Shown here: positions 15,985 to 25,402 of the stretch, one piece after another
Layout of the letters: every line of letters starts with the position of its first letter
Numbering within the stretch: the first letter of the stretch is position 1
Assembly (NCBI GenBank): GCA_031430595.1
Contig: JANPBU010000051.1
Coordinates: 62,001 to 126,000, forward strand
Direction of reading: 5' to 3'
Length of the DNA stretch: 64,000 bases
Source of the DNA: JANNBN01 sp031430595
GTDB lineage: Bacteria > Actinomycetota > Acidimicrobiia > Acidimicrobiales > JANYDT01
Translations under genes and position numbers: made by a program
Notes under the pieces: generated by a model
The model's input: the letters and a program-made list of their open reading frames with translations, nothing else
What the model was told of the DNA's origin: nothing
The model's database searches: none

Positions 15985-17020
15985 CAAGTTGATCGTTAAC
16001 TAGCTGCTCCTGCACAAACCCGCCCGCAGGGTCGAACCGAAAGTGCTCATAGTCTTTTACGAACTCAAGGTCTATGGGCGCAACGCCACCCCGGTTTTTT
16101 TCGACGGTGAATACCACCCGTCTGGCGAAGCGATCAGCTTGGTCGGTGGTGTTAGCCAACTGATTCGCCGCAACGATGCGGGCCTTTTCTTCCAGTACCA
16201 ACACAACGTCTGCGTCATAGGCCACGGAGGCCGCAGTATCGAGATGGGCGAGGTGCACTCGCCGCCGGTTCAGGCCAGTGCCGCTCAAAGCTGCGATGGC
16301 GATGATCGAGGTTTGCGTCTCAAGTGACAATTCACGCAGGTCGGCCATGACCTCAGAAACATGATCGGCATGACCCATCTTTTGGGTTGCTCGAACTTTT
16401 TGCAGGTAATCAACGCACAACACCGTCGGGCCTGAACGAACCCGATCAACGATTTGAGCAAGCTCCGCGACGCCCGTTTTCGACGGGGCGGCTTGAACAA
16501 TGTGCAGCGAATCCGCATATTCATCAACGCACGCCCGTGCCGCTCGAAGTAGTGGATCAATACTTAACGAGGCCAACGATGCGCGCCCTGCCATCACCTG
16601 GTCGAGACGAGAACGCACGCCGTCCATTCGGTACCAATCGGTATGGGCGACCTTCACGCCACCAATTTCGAGGGCAAGTAGGCGAGCCAACAATGCTGCA
16701 GCATCGTGTTCGAAGCAGGCAAAGACGACCGTCGAGCCGCTACGAGCCAGGTTGCGAGCCATTTGCAGCACTGCCACTGTTTTCCCAATGCCGGGCCGCC
16801 CGGCAACGACCATCAGATCATGAAGATGTAGACCACCCCCCAGCACCCGGTCGAGGGGGTCGAACCCAAGGGGCTGGATTCCGGCATGATCTACGGCGAC
16901 GTCGCCAGCGTCGAGGTTGTCAAGCAGGTGCCGCAAAGACGTTGATTGACTGACTGGCGATCGGCCGACCGCTACCCGGTCAGCGTCGATAGCGATCAAA
17001 TCAATCGTCGTAGTGTTCAT
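15968..17020 (-). CDS. DnaB C-terminal-like (RecA-fold) ATPase
   Basis: 350 residues from the ATG at 17020; a longer start would overlap tadC. It has the replicative-helicase C-terminal core: LGFDPLDRVLGGGLHLHDLMVVAGRPGIGKT (Walker A GRPGIGKT at 74-81), FACFEHD, VLCVDYLQKV (Walker B) and a basic C-terminal block near FTVEKNRGG. The DnaB N-terminal primase-interacting domain is absent, so this is not the replicative helicase. It follows the tad genes on the same strand with 37 bp between, so it may be cotranscribed with the pilus operon. Confidence 0.85.
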   Translation of the reverse strand: MNTTTIDLIAIDADRVAVGRSPVSQSTSLRHLLDNLDAGDVAVDHAGIQPLGFDPLDRVLGGGLHLHDLMVVAGRPGIGKTVAVLQMARNLARSGSTVVFACFEHDAAALLARLLALEIGGVKVAHTDWYRMDGVRSRLDQVMAGRASLASLSIDPLLRAARACVDEYADSLHIVQAAPSKTGVAELAQIVDRVRSGPTVLCVDYLQKVRATQKMGHADHVSEVMADLRELSLETQTSIIAIAALSGTGLNRRRVHLAHLDTAASVAYDADVVLVLEEKARIVAANQLANTTDQADRFARRVVFTVEKNRGGVAPIDLEFVKDYEHFRFDPAGGFVQEQLVNDQLAADLD

Positions 17021-17057
17021 GGCAGGTTTTTCCGTTTCAATAAACGTGAGGAGCGCA

Positions 17058-17927
17058 TCAAAGTGTCCGGGCAATGCGAATCACGGCTGGCCCAACAATC
17101 ACCAGAAACAGTGTGGGCAAAATGCAGAAGATAAGTGGGAGTAACACTTTGACCGGAATCTTCATAGCCCGTTCTTGGGCCCTAGCCCAGCGCTTGTCTC
17201 GCAATTCAATAGTTTGAATGCGCAACACATTCGAGAGCGGCAGGCCATACTTACTCGACTGCAAAATGGCCGATACCACCAGTCTCAGATCGGAAACCGT
17301 TGTTCGATCGCTGAGCGATGCCATGGCCACATCACGAGGCACACCCAGCCGAAGGTCTTGCAAGACCCTCCGAAATTCGTCATGACAAGGGCCCTGCTTG
17401 TCAGCGACAACGTGAGCGAGTGCCGAATCGAAACCGAGACCGGCTTCCATCGAAATGGTGAGACGATCAAGCAAATCAGGAAGTTCCAGTTCAATCGATC
17501 GTTGCCGGTCTTCGGCTACCTGACCAATGCGCACCTCTGGCAACAGTACGGCTACCAAACCAACCAGCCACACGAGAATCGGCACACTCAACTTCTTCGT
17601 AGCAACTAGAACAAGCAACCCAAAGACAATCGAGCCAAGAGCAATCGCTGCTTTGATCACTTGAACATTGGCCGCCCGCCATGGCAGGCCGGCGCGGCTT
17701 ATTCGTTTGGCCAACTCATCAGTAGACCGAAGGCCGGGAATGTGATTAAAAAGTGACAGCACTCGCCGACCACTTAAATCGTTAGTCAACCTGCTCGACG
17801 ATATAGCCGGGCCAAGACGGTCTTTCACCAGTACACCGGTTCGCGGCCCCGATGATGAGAACGCCCATCGGAACAAACCGACTGACCCCACAACGCCACA
17901 AATTGCAACGTACACGTATATCGGCAT
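17058..17927 (-). CDS. tadC: TadC-like pilus assembly inner-membrane protein
   Basis: 289 residues from the ATG at 17927, with AGGAG six bases upstream. Helices lie at the N-terminus (VYVAICGVVGSVGLFRW), in the middle (about 100-140) and at the C-terminus (LLPLIFCILPTLFLVIVGPAVI) around a T2SSF domain with LDRLTISMEAGLGFDSAL. TadC and TadB form the platform on which the TadA ATPase acts in Flp pilus assembly. The gene starts just after the VWA-TadB stop. Confidence 0.92.
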   Translation of the reverse strand: MPIYVYVAICGVVGSVGLFRWAFSSSGPRTGVLVKDRLGPAISSSRLTNDLSGRRVLSLFNHIPGLRSTDELAKRISRAGLPWRAANVQVIKAAIALGSIVFGLLVLVATKKLSVPILVWLVGLVAVLLPEVRIGQVAEDRQRSIELELPDLLDRLTISMEAGLGFDSALAHVVADKQGPCHDEFRRVLQDLRLGVPRDVAMASLSDRTTVSDLRLVVSAILQSSKYGLPLSNVLRIQTIELRDKRWARAQERAMKIPVKVLLPLIFCILPTLFLVIVGPAVIRIARTL

Positions 17928-17935
17928 TGATACTC

Positions 17936-19936
17936 CTAGTACTCGACCCGAATGATTCGCCGGAGCCACAGGGAACCGATCGTCATCGACACCCCTGCAG
18001 CCACCAGCAGTATTGGCCCAGGTCCGCTGAATAGCTCACGCGCATACGATCGGTTTGTCAAGAACAGCCAGCCGAACACAAGAAGAGGCATCGATAACAA
18101 AATACGCGCACTTATTTTTCCTTCGGCACTCAAGGCCGATACCTGGCGACCTAGACGATGCCTCGCCCGAATCGTCTCAGACACCGCAGCCAACAGTTCA
18201 GTGAGATTGCCCCCCACCTCCCGGTTGACGGCGATCGCATCAGTTACCCACTCAAGATCTTGAGATTTCATTCGGACTGCACACGCTTCGAGTGCCACGA
18301 TTTGATCCATGCCCAGACCTGCCTCACGCACGACCCGCCGAAACTCATCTCGGGTGGGGGCTTCGGCTTCACGAGCCACCGTATCGATGGCCTGAGTGAT
18401 CCCGTAGCCGGCTTTCAGACTGTTAGACATAATCTGAAGCGTTGACTCGAACTGTTCTGTAAACAGCTTCGATCGCTTATCTGCGCGCATACGTATCCAA
18501 GCGATGAGTCCGAAGACTGAAATAATCGCCCCGATCACGGCAGCGAGCGGCCCGGCTAGGAAAAAAATGACAGCAGCGCTGACAACCGCGACAAGCCCAG
18601 AAACAACGGCTGCTTCCTCGGGTAGTACTGACGAGCCAGCGCGCTCAAGTAACCCCAGCAGACGCCGCTTGGGGTCGCGCCTGCGAAGTGTTCTGTTTCC
18701 CGCCTTCACCGCTCGGCTAAATAGAACTGATCGGCCAAGAATCCCGAACCGCCCGGTCGTCGGAACCCCTTCTCCCATTGCAACAGCGATGGTTGAATAT
18801 TCTCCCGCAAGACGACGTCGGGCGTCTCGAGGCCACATCAACGCCATCCAAGCAAAAAATAGTGCTGCAAAGCCTGTCAGCACCCCTACGACCCACAGCC
18901 ATCGGTCATTGGGTAGAGCAGCCAAGATTGGTTGATCAACAGGCGTTGGGGCTGCGATGACTACCGTGTCCTTTTCGCCCACCGGTTCAGCCACGCTTGG
19001 TTTGGCAGGAAAAGCGGCCAGAGTTTTTGCTTGGTACACCGACTGATCTACCGCCAACTCGACCTCTATCGACGTTGGGCCACCATGCAACGAGACCCAC
19101 GACAACTCATATTGGTTGAGTACCGAATCCGCAACACCCTTGAACACACCGTCGAGAGCTGCGGGGTCGGTTGCCGAAACGACCGTGCCGTTGGCTGATG
19201 ATGCGAGCGAAGCCAACGCGGCCTGATCAGTCTCCCTCGTGGCTAAAGCAATTGCCTGTAATGAAACGTTGCTGGATCGCAGGGCGGAAGTCGCCTCAGC
19301 GAGCGAGGCAACACTTCGAGTGTCTCCCCCGTCGGTAAGCAACACAACTACCTTCCGGTATTCCGCGCCGCTGTCACGCTCGCCAAGTAATCCGATTGCT
19401 CGAATCACCGCGTCGTACAGGGTGGTGTTTCCCCTTGCCGTCAATTTTGCCAGCGCTGCGTTGGTGATGCCTCGATCGGTCCCGAATGCGCTGGCGACGG
19501 TCGGGGTATTTCCAAAACCGACAATCGCAACCGGTACGTCGGCTGGCAGCACCGCAACGAAAGCTTTGGCCGCAAGGCGGGCGGCAGCTAAGGCGGCCCC
19601 TTCCATACTCTTCGATGTGTCAATGACCAAAACGACTGAAAGCTCGGCGCTTGGGAGGCGCGTTGCGCTTATTGCCTGTGATTCACCACCTTCAATGACT
19701 CGAAAATTTGCTGCACTGATTTTTTGAGAAGAGAAGAGGCTCGGGGCTGTAGCGACGACCTTCACGTTCGGATAGTTGTCGGCGTTGATTGACGAAATCG
19801 AAAGTGGTGACGATGCGCCTTCATCAACCGCTCCCGATGCGACGCCCTTCCACGGCATCGTTTCAAGCAATACAATCAATGTGCATACGAATACGACGAC
19901 AGTTACCGGGTGTCGCTTCAAGCCATCGAACCTCAT
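17936..19936 (-). CDS. VWA domain fused to TadB pilus platform protein
   Basis: 666 residues. An N-terminal membrane helix (about 10-28) is followed by an extracytoplasmic von Willebrand A domain with the MIDAS motif DTSKS (106-110) and later LLTDGGDT. A second helix (about 344-366) leads to a cytoplasmic linker, then helices and a TadB-type T2SSF domain (from about 490: FESTLQIMSNSLKAGYGITQ) and a C-terminal helix pair. The C-terminal part alone would be a normal TadB. The fused VWA domain could bind a wall or surface ligand. It overlaps tadA by four bases and is therefore translationally coupled. Confidence 0.9.
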   Translation of the reverse strand: MRFDGLKRHPVTVVVFVCTLIVLLETMPWKGVASGAVDEGASSPLSISSINADNYPNVKVVATAPSLFSSQKISAANFRVIEGGESQAISATRLPSAELSVVLVIDTSKSMEGAALAAARLAAKAFVAVLPADVPVAIVGFGNTPTVASAFGTDRGITNAALAKLTARGNTTLYDAVIRAIGLLGERDSGAEYRKVVVLLTDGGDTRSVASLAEATSALRSSNVSLQAIALATRETDQAALASLASSANGTVVSATDPAALDGVFKGVADSVLNQYELSWVSLHGGPTSIEVELAVDQSVYQAKTLAAFPAKPSVAEPVGEKDTVVIAAPTPVDQPILAALPNDRWLWVVGVLTGFAALFFAWMALMWPRDARRRLAGEYSTIAVAMGEGVPTTGRFGILGRSVLFSRAVKAGNRTLRRRDPKRRLLGLLERAGSSVLPEEAAVVSGLVAVVSAAVIFFLAGPLAAVIGAIISVFGLIAWIRMRADKRSKLFTEQFESTLQIMSNSLKAGYGITQAIDTVAREAEAPTRDEFRRVVREAGLGMDQIVALEACAVRMKSQDLEWVTDAIAVNREVGGNLTELLAAVSETIRARHRLGRQVSALSAEGKISARILLSMPLLVFGWLFLTNRSYARELFSGPGPILLVAAGVSMTIGSLWLRRIIRVEY

Positions 19937-21351
19937 CTGGAGAACCCACGTCGCGGTATTGCCGGCTCAACCGTAAACGTCTCGGCAGAGAAACTGCCTC
20001 CGACGCGACGCAATTTCGCCTCAAACGAGGGCCTGATGCCCGTTGGCATCACCGAACCGACGAAACGACCATTGGGGTCAGTTCCTGCCCCAAAGTCGAA
20101 CGAAAAAAGCTCGTTGAGTTGAACAATCGCGCTTTCCATTCCTGCGACGTCACTCACATGAGTTACTCGCCGCGTTCCGTCAGCAAGCCTGTCAACGTGA
20201 ACAATCACATCGATTGCTGACGCCATCTGTTCACGAACGGCGCTGAGTGGCAAATCAAGCCCGGCCATAAGAACCATTGTCTCTATTCGGGCCAATGCAT
20301 CTCGGGGCGAGTTAGCGTGAAGCGTCGTCATCGAGCCTTCATGACCCGTATTCATGGCTTGCAACATGTCGAGTGCTTCGGCACCGCGAACTTCGCCCAC
20401 CACAATTCGATCTGGGCGCATACGAAGTGCATTTCGTACCAGGTCTCGTATGGTTACTAAACCTTTCCCCTCGATGTTTGCCGGGCGGCTCTCTAAGCGA
20501 ATTCGGTGACGTTGCTGCAACTGAAGTTCAACCGCATCTTCAATCGTGACGATTCGCTCGTCTTCAGGGACGAATGATGACAGACCGTTCAGTAGGGTCG
20601 TCTTACCTGATCCGGTTCCGCCGCTCACTACGATCGTGACCTTCCCCTTGACACAGGCCGAGAGAAAGTCGGCCAGTTGTCGTGACATGGTTCCCATGTC
20701 GATGAGATCTTCGATGGTGAGCGCCCGACGGGCGAACTTTCGGATGGTAAGAACGGGCCCATCAACCGCTAGCGGTGCAATGATTGCGTTTACCCGCGAT
20801 CCATCAGCCAATCGAGCATCGACCATCGGCGACGACTCATCGATTCGTCGGCCCACCTGCGACGCGATCCGTTCGATCATGCGGCGCAAATGCTCGGCTG
20901 AATAGAAACGCGAGCCGGTATCGACGATTCGTCCGAAACGCTCAATATAAATTGATTCGGTCGAATTGACCATGATCTCAGTTACTGACGGGTCATCGAG
21001 AAACTCTTGAATAGGACCATAACCCAACACGTCTTCGGTAACAGCACCAACCAACGTGCGACGCTCTTCGGGTGTAAGTGCAAGCTCGTTGTCGGCAACG
21101 ATTTCGGTAAGCTCAGATACAACTATGCTTCGAAGCTGGTCGGCTGACAATGATGCATCGTATAACCGATTACCAATTCGAGCAAACAGTGTCTCTTGCG
21201 CAGTGCGGCGAAGATCAGCAAGCGGATCGAGACGACCGTGGTTAGCCAATGCTCGACCGTTGGCGCCATCTTGAGACGCGCCACCGACAGTTGACACAGC
21301 AGATAGGACTGTCGCCGGTCGGGCCTGATCGAGACGGTCTTTGAGAGTCAT
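19933..21351 (-). CDS. tadA: TadA/CpaF secretion ATPase
   Basis: 472 residues. A VirB11/CpaF-type ATPase that powers Flp pilus assembly from the cytoplasm. Walker A GGTGSGKTT is at 244-252. Also present are the Asp box IVTIEDAVEL, Walker B region RIVVGEVRGAEALDML, His box GHEGSMTTLHAN and an N-terminal domain with VTEIMVNSTESIYIE. It overlaps both the upstream cpaE gene and the downstream VWA-tadB gene by four bases. Confidence 0.96.
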   Translation of the reverse strand: MTLKDRLDQARPATVLSAVSTVGGASQDGANGRALANHGRLDPLADLRRTAQETLFARIGNRLYDASLSADQLRSIVVSELTEIVADNELALTPEERRTLVGAVTEDVLGYGPIQEFLDDPSVTEIMVNSTESIYIERFGRIVDTGSRFYSAEHLRRMIERIASQVGRRIDESSPMVDARLADGSRVNAIIAPLAVDGPVLTIRKFARRALTIEDLIDMGTMSRQLADFLSACVKGKVTIVVSGGTGSGKTTLLNGLSSFVPEDERIVTIEDAVELQLQQRHRIRLESRPANIEGKGLVTIRDLVRNALRMRPDRIVVGEVRGAEALDMLQAMNTGHEGSMTTLHANSPRDALARIETMVLMAGLDLPLSAVREQMASAIDVIVHVDRLADGTRRVTHVSDVAGMESAIVQLNELFSFDFGAGTDPNGRFVGSVMPTGIRPSFEAKLRRVGGSFSAETFTVEPAIPRRGFSR

Positions 21352-22547
21352 CGCAGAAACCTCTTCATACCCTTGGGCGTCTCCTCGAGTTTCTGGGCAG
21401 CGAGAAAAAGTGAAGCAAGATGAATCATCCCGCGCGCCGCCGGGTTACGGCTATCGTGCTCAATAATAGGTATACCTACGTTTACTGATGTGGGCACGCC
21501 TCTTGAGCTGGGTACCTCGGCCGAGATCGCCATACCTGTTGTGGCAGCGATATCCGCAACAGACAGACCCACTTTGGCGTCTGACCTATTGAGAACAAAA
21601 TGTCGATTTGCTTTCACCCCGAGTTGATCCATGATCTGCACTTCCTTCCGAATACCTCGAACACTCGGAACGTCGGTCGACGACACAAAAATGAGATCAG
21701 TAGCGACCTCGGCCATCGCAAGCGTCAAATCGTCAAGCCCAGCGCCAGTATCGACCACGACAAAGGCAAACAGCTTGGCAAGTTCTTTCACGATATGAAC
21801 AGCATCCCCCTCTTTGATGTCATCAGCTTCTGCCGGGTCTTCGGGGGCACACATCACCAGCAATTGGCTTTGGTGAGGGGTGAGAAACGCTTTCAGTAAC
21901 GAGGCTTCAGGACCCGACGCTTGAGTGGCTGTATACAACGTATACGTAGGGCTGAGGCTAAGCGAGCTCGCCACATCACCAAACTGTAAATCTAGATCGA
22001 CGAGTACCACCTCACCCGGCCGTTTCTTCGCCATAGCGACGGCGAGATTCGTGGCGATAACCGTTTTGCCGCTGCCACCCTTCGGCGACACCACCACCAT
22101 GATTTTACCTGATGCCGGTGGTGTTTCAACCGGTGGCCGGTGCTCGCGAATGCGTTCACGCCGATCAAGAGCCAGATCAGAAACCCTTGCTATTGAAGCA
22201 GTAATCAACCTCGCGTCAGCATGCGGGTCGATGATGTCTCTCGCACCGACCAACAAAGCGGTTCGCCACAGATCGGCTGTCGGGATGTGAACGAGTATCA
22301 CACCCACTTCAGGAAAACGCCGATCGACGGCCTTGATCAGTTCGAGGGCCTGCGCCACTTCAAGATCAGGCCCAACTGACACCACCTCGGGGTTCATGGC
22401 GGTGATCTCGTCAAAAAGTAACTCGTAATTATCAAGCGCTAAGCGATTTGAATATGGGCGGACTCGCCCCATAACTGTGGCATCAATACCACCGCGTACC
22501 GTTTCACAAAACGAGTCGTCTGTGAATGCCAACAACATTCCGGCCAT
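21348..22547 (-). CDS. CpaE/TadZ-like MinD-family localisation ATPase
   Basis: 399 residues from the ATG at 22547, with GGGGAAG directly upstream and the cpaB stop two bases away. An N-terminal receiver-like domain (1-120, without the full phosphoacceptor set) is followed by a MinD/ParA ATPase with the deviant Walker A KGGSGKT (156-162), LVDLDLQFGDVASSL and VVVDTGAGLDDLTL. In Tad systems such proteins place the pilus machine at the pole. Confidence 0.93.
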   Translation of the reverse strand: MAGMLLAFTDDSFCETVRGGIDATVMGRVRPYSNRLALDNYELLFDEITAMNPEVVSVGPDLEVAQALELIKAVDRRFPEVGVILVHIPTADLWRTALLVGARDIIDPHADARLITASIARVSDLALDRRERIREHRPPVETPPASGKIMVVVSPKGGSGKTVIATNLAVAMAKKRPGEVVLVDLDLQFGDVASSLSLSPTYTLYTATQASGPEASLLKAFLTPHQSQLLVMCAPEDPAEADDIKEGDAVHIVKELAKLFAFVVVDTGAGLDDLTLAMAEVATDLIFVSSTDVPSVRGIRKEVQIMDQLGVKANRHFVLNRSDAKVGLSVADIAATTGMAISAEVPSSRGVPTSVNVGIPIIEHDSRNPAARGMIHLASLFLAAQKLEETPKGMKRFLR

Positions 22548-22548
22548 G

Positions 22549-23403
22549 TCACTTCCCCGCCAGTGTGGTTGAAACCACCGATGAGGACGAGACGACGGAT
22601 GAGGGAACTTCCTTTGGTCGTTCCTCAAGTGAGACTAAGGGGTCGACCAGAAGTGACTTTGTCTGCGTATACACGTTGTCACGACTGATGACTTTGTTTT
22701 GCGCAGCATTCGCTGACTTCGGCTCGTACGAGAGCCACACGGAGCCGAATTCACTAGCGAAAACCGCCCGTTCAAGCCACGGTTGATCAACCGCAAGAGT
22801 CACGAACAACTCCTGAGTCGGGGCAACGGCAACTCCGTTTTTTTCTTTTGTACTGGTATTTGCGTCTTCAGGAAACTGCACCCGAACCACAGTCACGGAA
22901 TTCAACAGCACATGCGAAATCTCGGGAAGATCATTGTTAGTCGGAAATGATGCCACGACCGTTACCTTGTCGCCCGGTCGCAATTGTCCACCCAACGCTC
23001 GTTCGGGTGTGAGTTTAAACGTGACCTCGTTGGCGTTCAGAGGCACCGCAGCCGACGCGCTGCGAGCGCCCTGGAAGTTCACTGGGTTCACGAAACGTGA
23101 CGACAGAAGCTGCTCACCTGCGACAATATCGATAGCAGCCACCAGCCCGGCGATCTCTGTGAATGAACCGACTGAATCGGTTGCCCGTACCTTGGCCGGC
23201 ACTCGTTGGGCAGCCACCGAACTGGCCAAATCACTGGCCGAGGAGCCCGCCGGAATGTTTTCCTTCGCAACAAAAACTTCCACGAGTTCTTCACCTGCCA
23301 AAGCGCGGTCTTCAGCACCTTGAACATATTTAATAAGTACACCTGTGGAAATGATCGCCAGCAACAATGCCGCCAGCGCCGCCACAACTTTGCGTCGATT
23401 CAC
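22549..23403 (-). CDS. cpaB: CpaB/RcpC-like pilus protein (SAF domain)
   Basis: 284 residues. A single N-terminal helix (about 5-25, VVAALAALLLAIISTGVLI), then a SAF domain (VEVFVAKENIPAGSSAS...IAGEQLLSSRFV) and an RcpC-type beta domain (LTPERALGGQLRPGDKVTVVASF). CpaB/RcpC helps assemble the periplasmic part of the Tad machine. It is in the middle of the pilus operon, with a GGGGTAGAAG ribosome site. Confidence 0.93.
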   Translation of the reverse strand: MNRRKVVAALAALLLAIISTGVLIKYVQGAEDRALAGEELVEVFVAKENIPAGSSASDLASSVAAQRVPAKVRATDSVGSFTEIAGLVAAIDIVAGEQLLSSRFVNPVNFQGARSASAAVPLNANEVTFKLTPERALGGQLRPGDKVTVVASFPTNNDLPEISHVLLNSVTVVRVQFPEDANTSTKEKNGVAVAPTQELFVTLAVDQPWLERAVFASEFGSVWLSYEPKSANAAQNKVISRDNVYTQTKSLLVDPLVSLEERPKEVPSSVVSSSSVVSTTLAGK

Positions 23404-23442
23404 TTCTACCCCGTCAATAGTTTTCTTGGTTGGTATTTGTTG

Positions 23443-24519
23443 TTACTCGGTAAGGCGCACAACGTAGGTGCCAAGGTCAGGACCGGGCACAATCGACCCG
23501 CCGTTAGATCCAAGGGTAAATTTCACGAAGTAACCGGCAACGCAGCGTCGCTGAGGCGAACAACTTGCCGGAGAATTCTGAGTCCACTGGTTGCCATTGC
23601 CCGAGAGTTGCATACCCGTCAAACGAATCGTTGCAATCCCATAGATGTGGTAGCACTTATTCGTCGAGCACTGGTTGGCCCACCCTGGCTCGTTGTTGTC
23701 GATGACATCGTCAAAAACGGGTACCTGTACATCCGATCCGATGAGGTCGCTTGGCGAGCAGGTGTTGGGCGCAGCGGCACCTGGGCTCGAAGATACCCAG
23801 CCGCCCGCGTTGACAGTGGCGGTACAACCACCGCTCGCATCCAACCAACCAAACCCACCATTGAGTTTGCTGTCACCGTCGGTATCTTGCCCCGCTGGAG
23901 CAACGGGGCATTCGGCGGCTCCTGGGTTGCCATTTCCGTTGCCGTTTCCATTCCCATTTCCGCTGCCGGCAGGGTCGTGAAAGAAAATGACTCTCGGTGT
24001 GGTCGAAAAAATTCCGCCGACCGTCAGGGCGTCCCATTCACACTTAGAAAACGTAAGTGCCAATGCCTTCCCGCCGCCCAGAACACCCCAAGAGGCCGTC
24101 GCCGTAGCGGTGACTTCGCCTCCGCTGGCCCCACCAAAAATGGGTGCCCAGTTGAAGTCGATGGTATTCGCATTACCATCTGTGTTGGCACCAACATCGG
24201 AGGTGCGGGTTACCACTCGCACTGAGTTGGTGCCAACGAGCGAAGCTGTAGCACGAGAGAAACTGTCAGCTGAGTTTAGGTTCGCATAGGTAACAGCGGT
24301 TGCGTTCAGATCGCCACACGCACCACGAGCGCAATCTTGAGCGAGCGCAAGCGCACCAGCGTCGGCACCGTTTTGTAGCTCCCGCCGTTCCTGTCGAGCC
24401 GCACCTACATCGATCACTAGTGCGGCAACGCCAAAAACTACTGTTGCACAAACGGCGACAATGACCGCAGCGATTCCACCTTCTGGCTCAGCAACCCGCC
24501 GGTTTGTCAGCCGCCGCAT
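23443..24519 (-). CDS. TadG-like secreted pilus-associated protein
   Basis: 358 residues from the ATG at 24519, overlapping the tadE end by 13 bases. The N-terminal Tad domain has a pilin-like helix (GGIAAVIVAVCATVVFGVAALVIDVG) and the typical ARQERRELQNGADAGALALAQ. The rest is a secreted Cys- and Gly/Asn-rich domain with a (Gly-Asn)n run near the middle, encoded by a repetitive stretch around 23928-23975. It is probably a minor pilin or adhesive tip factor. Confidence 0.88.
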   Translation of the reverse strand: MRRLTNRRVAEPEGGIAAVIVAVCATVVFGVAALVIDVGAARQERRELQNGADAGALALAQDCARGACGDLNATAVTYANLNSADSFSRATASLVGTNSVRVVTRTSDVGANTDGNANTIDFNWAPIFGGASGGEVTATATASWGVLGGGKALALTFSKCEWDALTVGGIFSTTPRVIFFHDPAGSGNGNGNGNGNGNPGAAECPVAPAGQDTDGDSKLNGGFGWLDASGGCTATVNAGGWVSSSPGAAAPNTCSPSDLIGSDVQVPVFDDVIDNNEPGWANQCSTNKCYHIYGIATIRLTGMQLSGNGNQWTQNSPASCSPQRRCVAGYFVKFTLGSNGGSIVPGPDLGTYVVRLTE

Positions 24520-24905
24520 TTCATTCTCGCTGTTCTGGAAATTGATGTGCTCCCTGTTCGAACGAACGGGATGTCGTAACCAAACTGTGTACTTACCGTT
24601 GCGATCGCATCGGCTCCGGCAGTGCATGCAGGACCGGTAGAAACGCTTACGGTCAGTGGGCTTGCCGCCGATATCCCAGCCGCAGAAGCGTTACCTGTTC
24701 CTAAAGCCACCCTGCGCACTGCCTCCCGAGAAGCATGCGTAACCGTGATTGTTGCACTGTAAAATCGGCCAAACTCGATAATTGCAAAAACGACCATGAT
24801 CAAGAGAGGAAGAAGCAAAGCAAGCTCAATTGCTACGGCACCCCCCTCTGTTGATTCCTCACTATCCTTGAGGAACGATGTGTTTGTGACCCGCTGAGTT
24901 TTCAT
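24507..24905 (-). CDS. TadE-like minor pilin
   Basis: 132 residues from the ATG at 24905 (GGGGA just upstream). A short leader is followed by GGAVAIELALLLPLLIMVVF, the pseudopilin helix with Glu at +5 after Gly, and EFGRFYSATITVTHASREAVR, typical of TadE. It is cleaved by a prepilin peptidase in known systems; that peptidase gene is not in this window. Confidence 0.9.
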   Translation of the reverse strand: MKTQRVTNTSFLKDSEESTEGGAVAIELALLLPLLIMVVFAIIEFGRFYSATITVTHASREAVRRVALGTGNASAAGISAASPLTVSVSTGPACTAGADAIATVSTQFGYDIPFVRTGSTSISRTARMKCGG

Positions 24906-25024
24906 ATTCCCCGTCGATGCTCGGTGCGACTTGGGACGGGTTACTAGTGTGACCCGTCCCAACTCTTACTTGTCCGTGCTGGCCCCCCGAAAGCTAAAAC
25001 CTAAGGAGGATTGGCAGAAAACCG

Positions 25025-25216
25025 TCAGAACGTTATGTTGTTGAACTTCGTTATCAAGCGGGTACCCACGCCAGTAACTGCGAGGATGATCGCAATGGCG
25101 ATGAGGGTTGCCAACAACGCATACTCGATGGCTACAGCGCCGGTTTCTTTTCGGTCTTCAATCTTTGCGCTCACGAAGAAATAGAGCGTCATTAGTGGTG
25201 CAGTTAGCTTGTACAT
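25025..25216 (-). CDS. flp: Flp-type major pilin
   Basis: 63 residues. Leader MYKLTAPLMTLYFFVSAKIE, then the Flp processing motif ETG followed by AVAIEYALLATLIAIAI, with Glu31-Tyr32 at +5/+6 after G26, and a short C-terminal tail. GGAG is seven bases before the ATG. It is the first gene of the tad operon, so the main pilus promoter should lie in 25217-25400. Confidence 0.94.
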   Translation of the reverse strand: MYKLTAPLMTLYFFVSAKIEDRKETGAVAIEYALLATLIAIAIILAVTGVGTRLITKFNNITF

Positions 25217-25402
25217 GTTGTGACTCCGTCCTGGTTAGTTGTTAGTTGAAAGTGGGTTGGCCTCGCCGCCCCTGCACACCACAATGGCGTGACGAATGCA
25301 TGAGCGCCTCGTCACTGTTGAGTAGACGTTCACAGAAGAAATATTTGATTCTTTCCGTGACACGTGAAAGAGTTTCGTCACTAGCAGTGGGGGAACACCG
25401 AG

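Noticed and set aside
23925..23980. Possible CRISPR-like or microsatellite array.
   Set aside because: It is an in-frame Gly-Asn codon run inside the TadG-like gene, without spacers.
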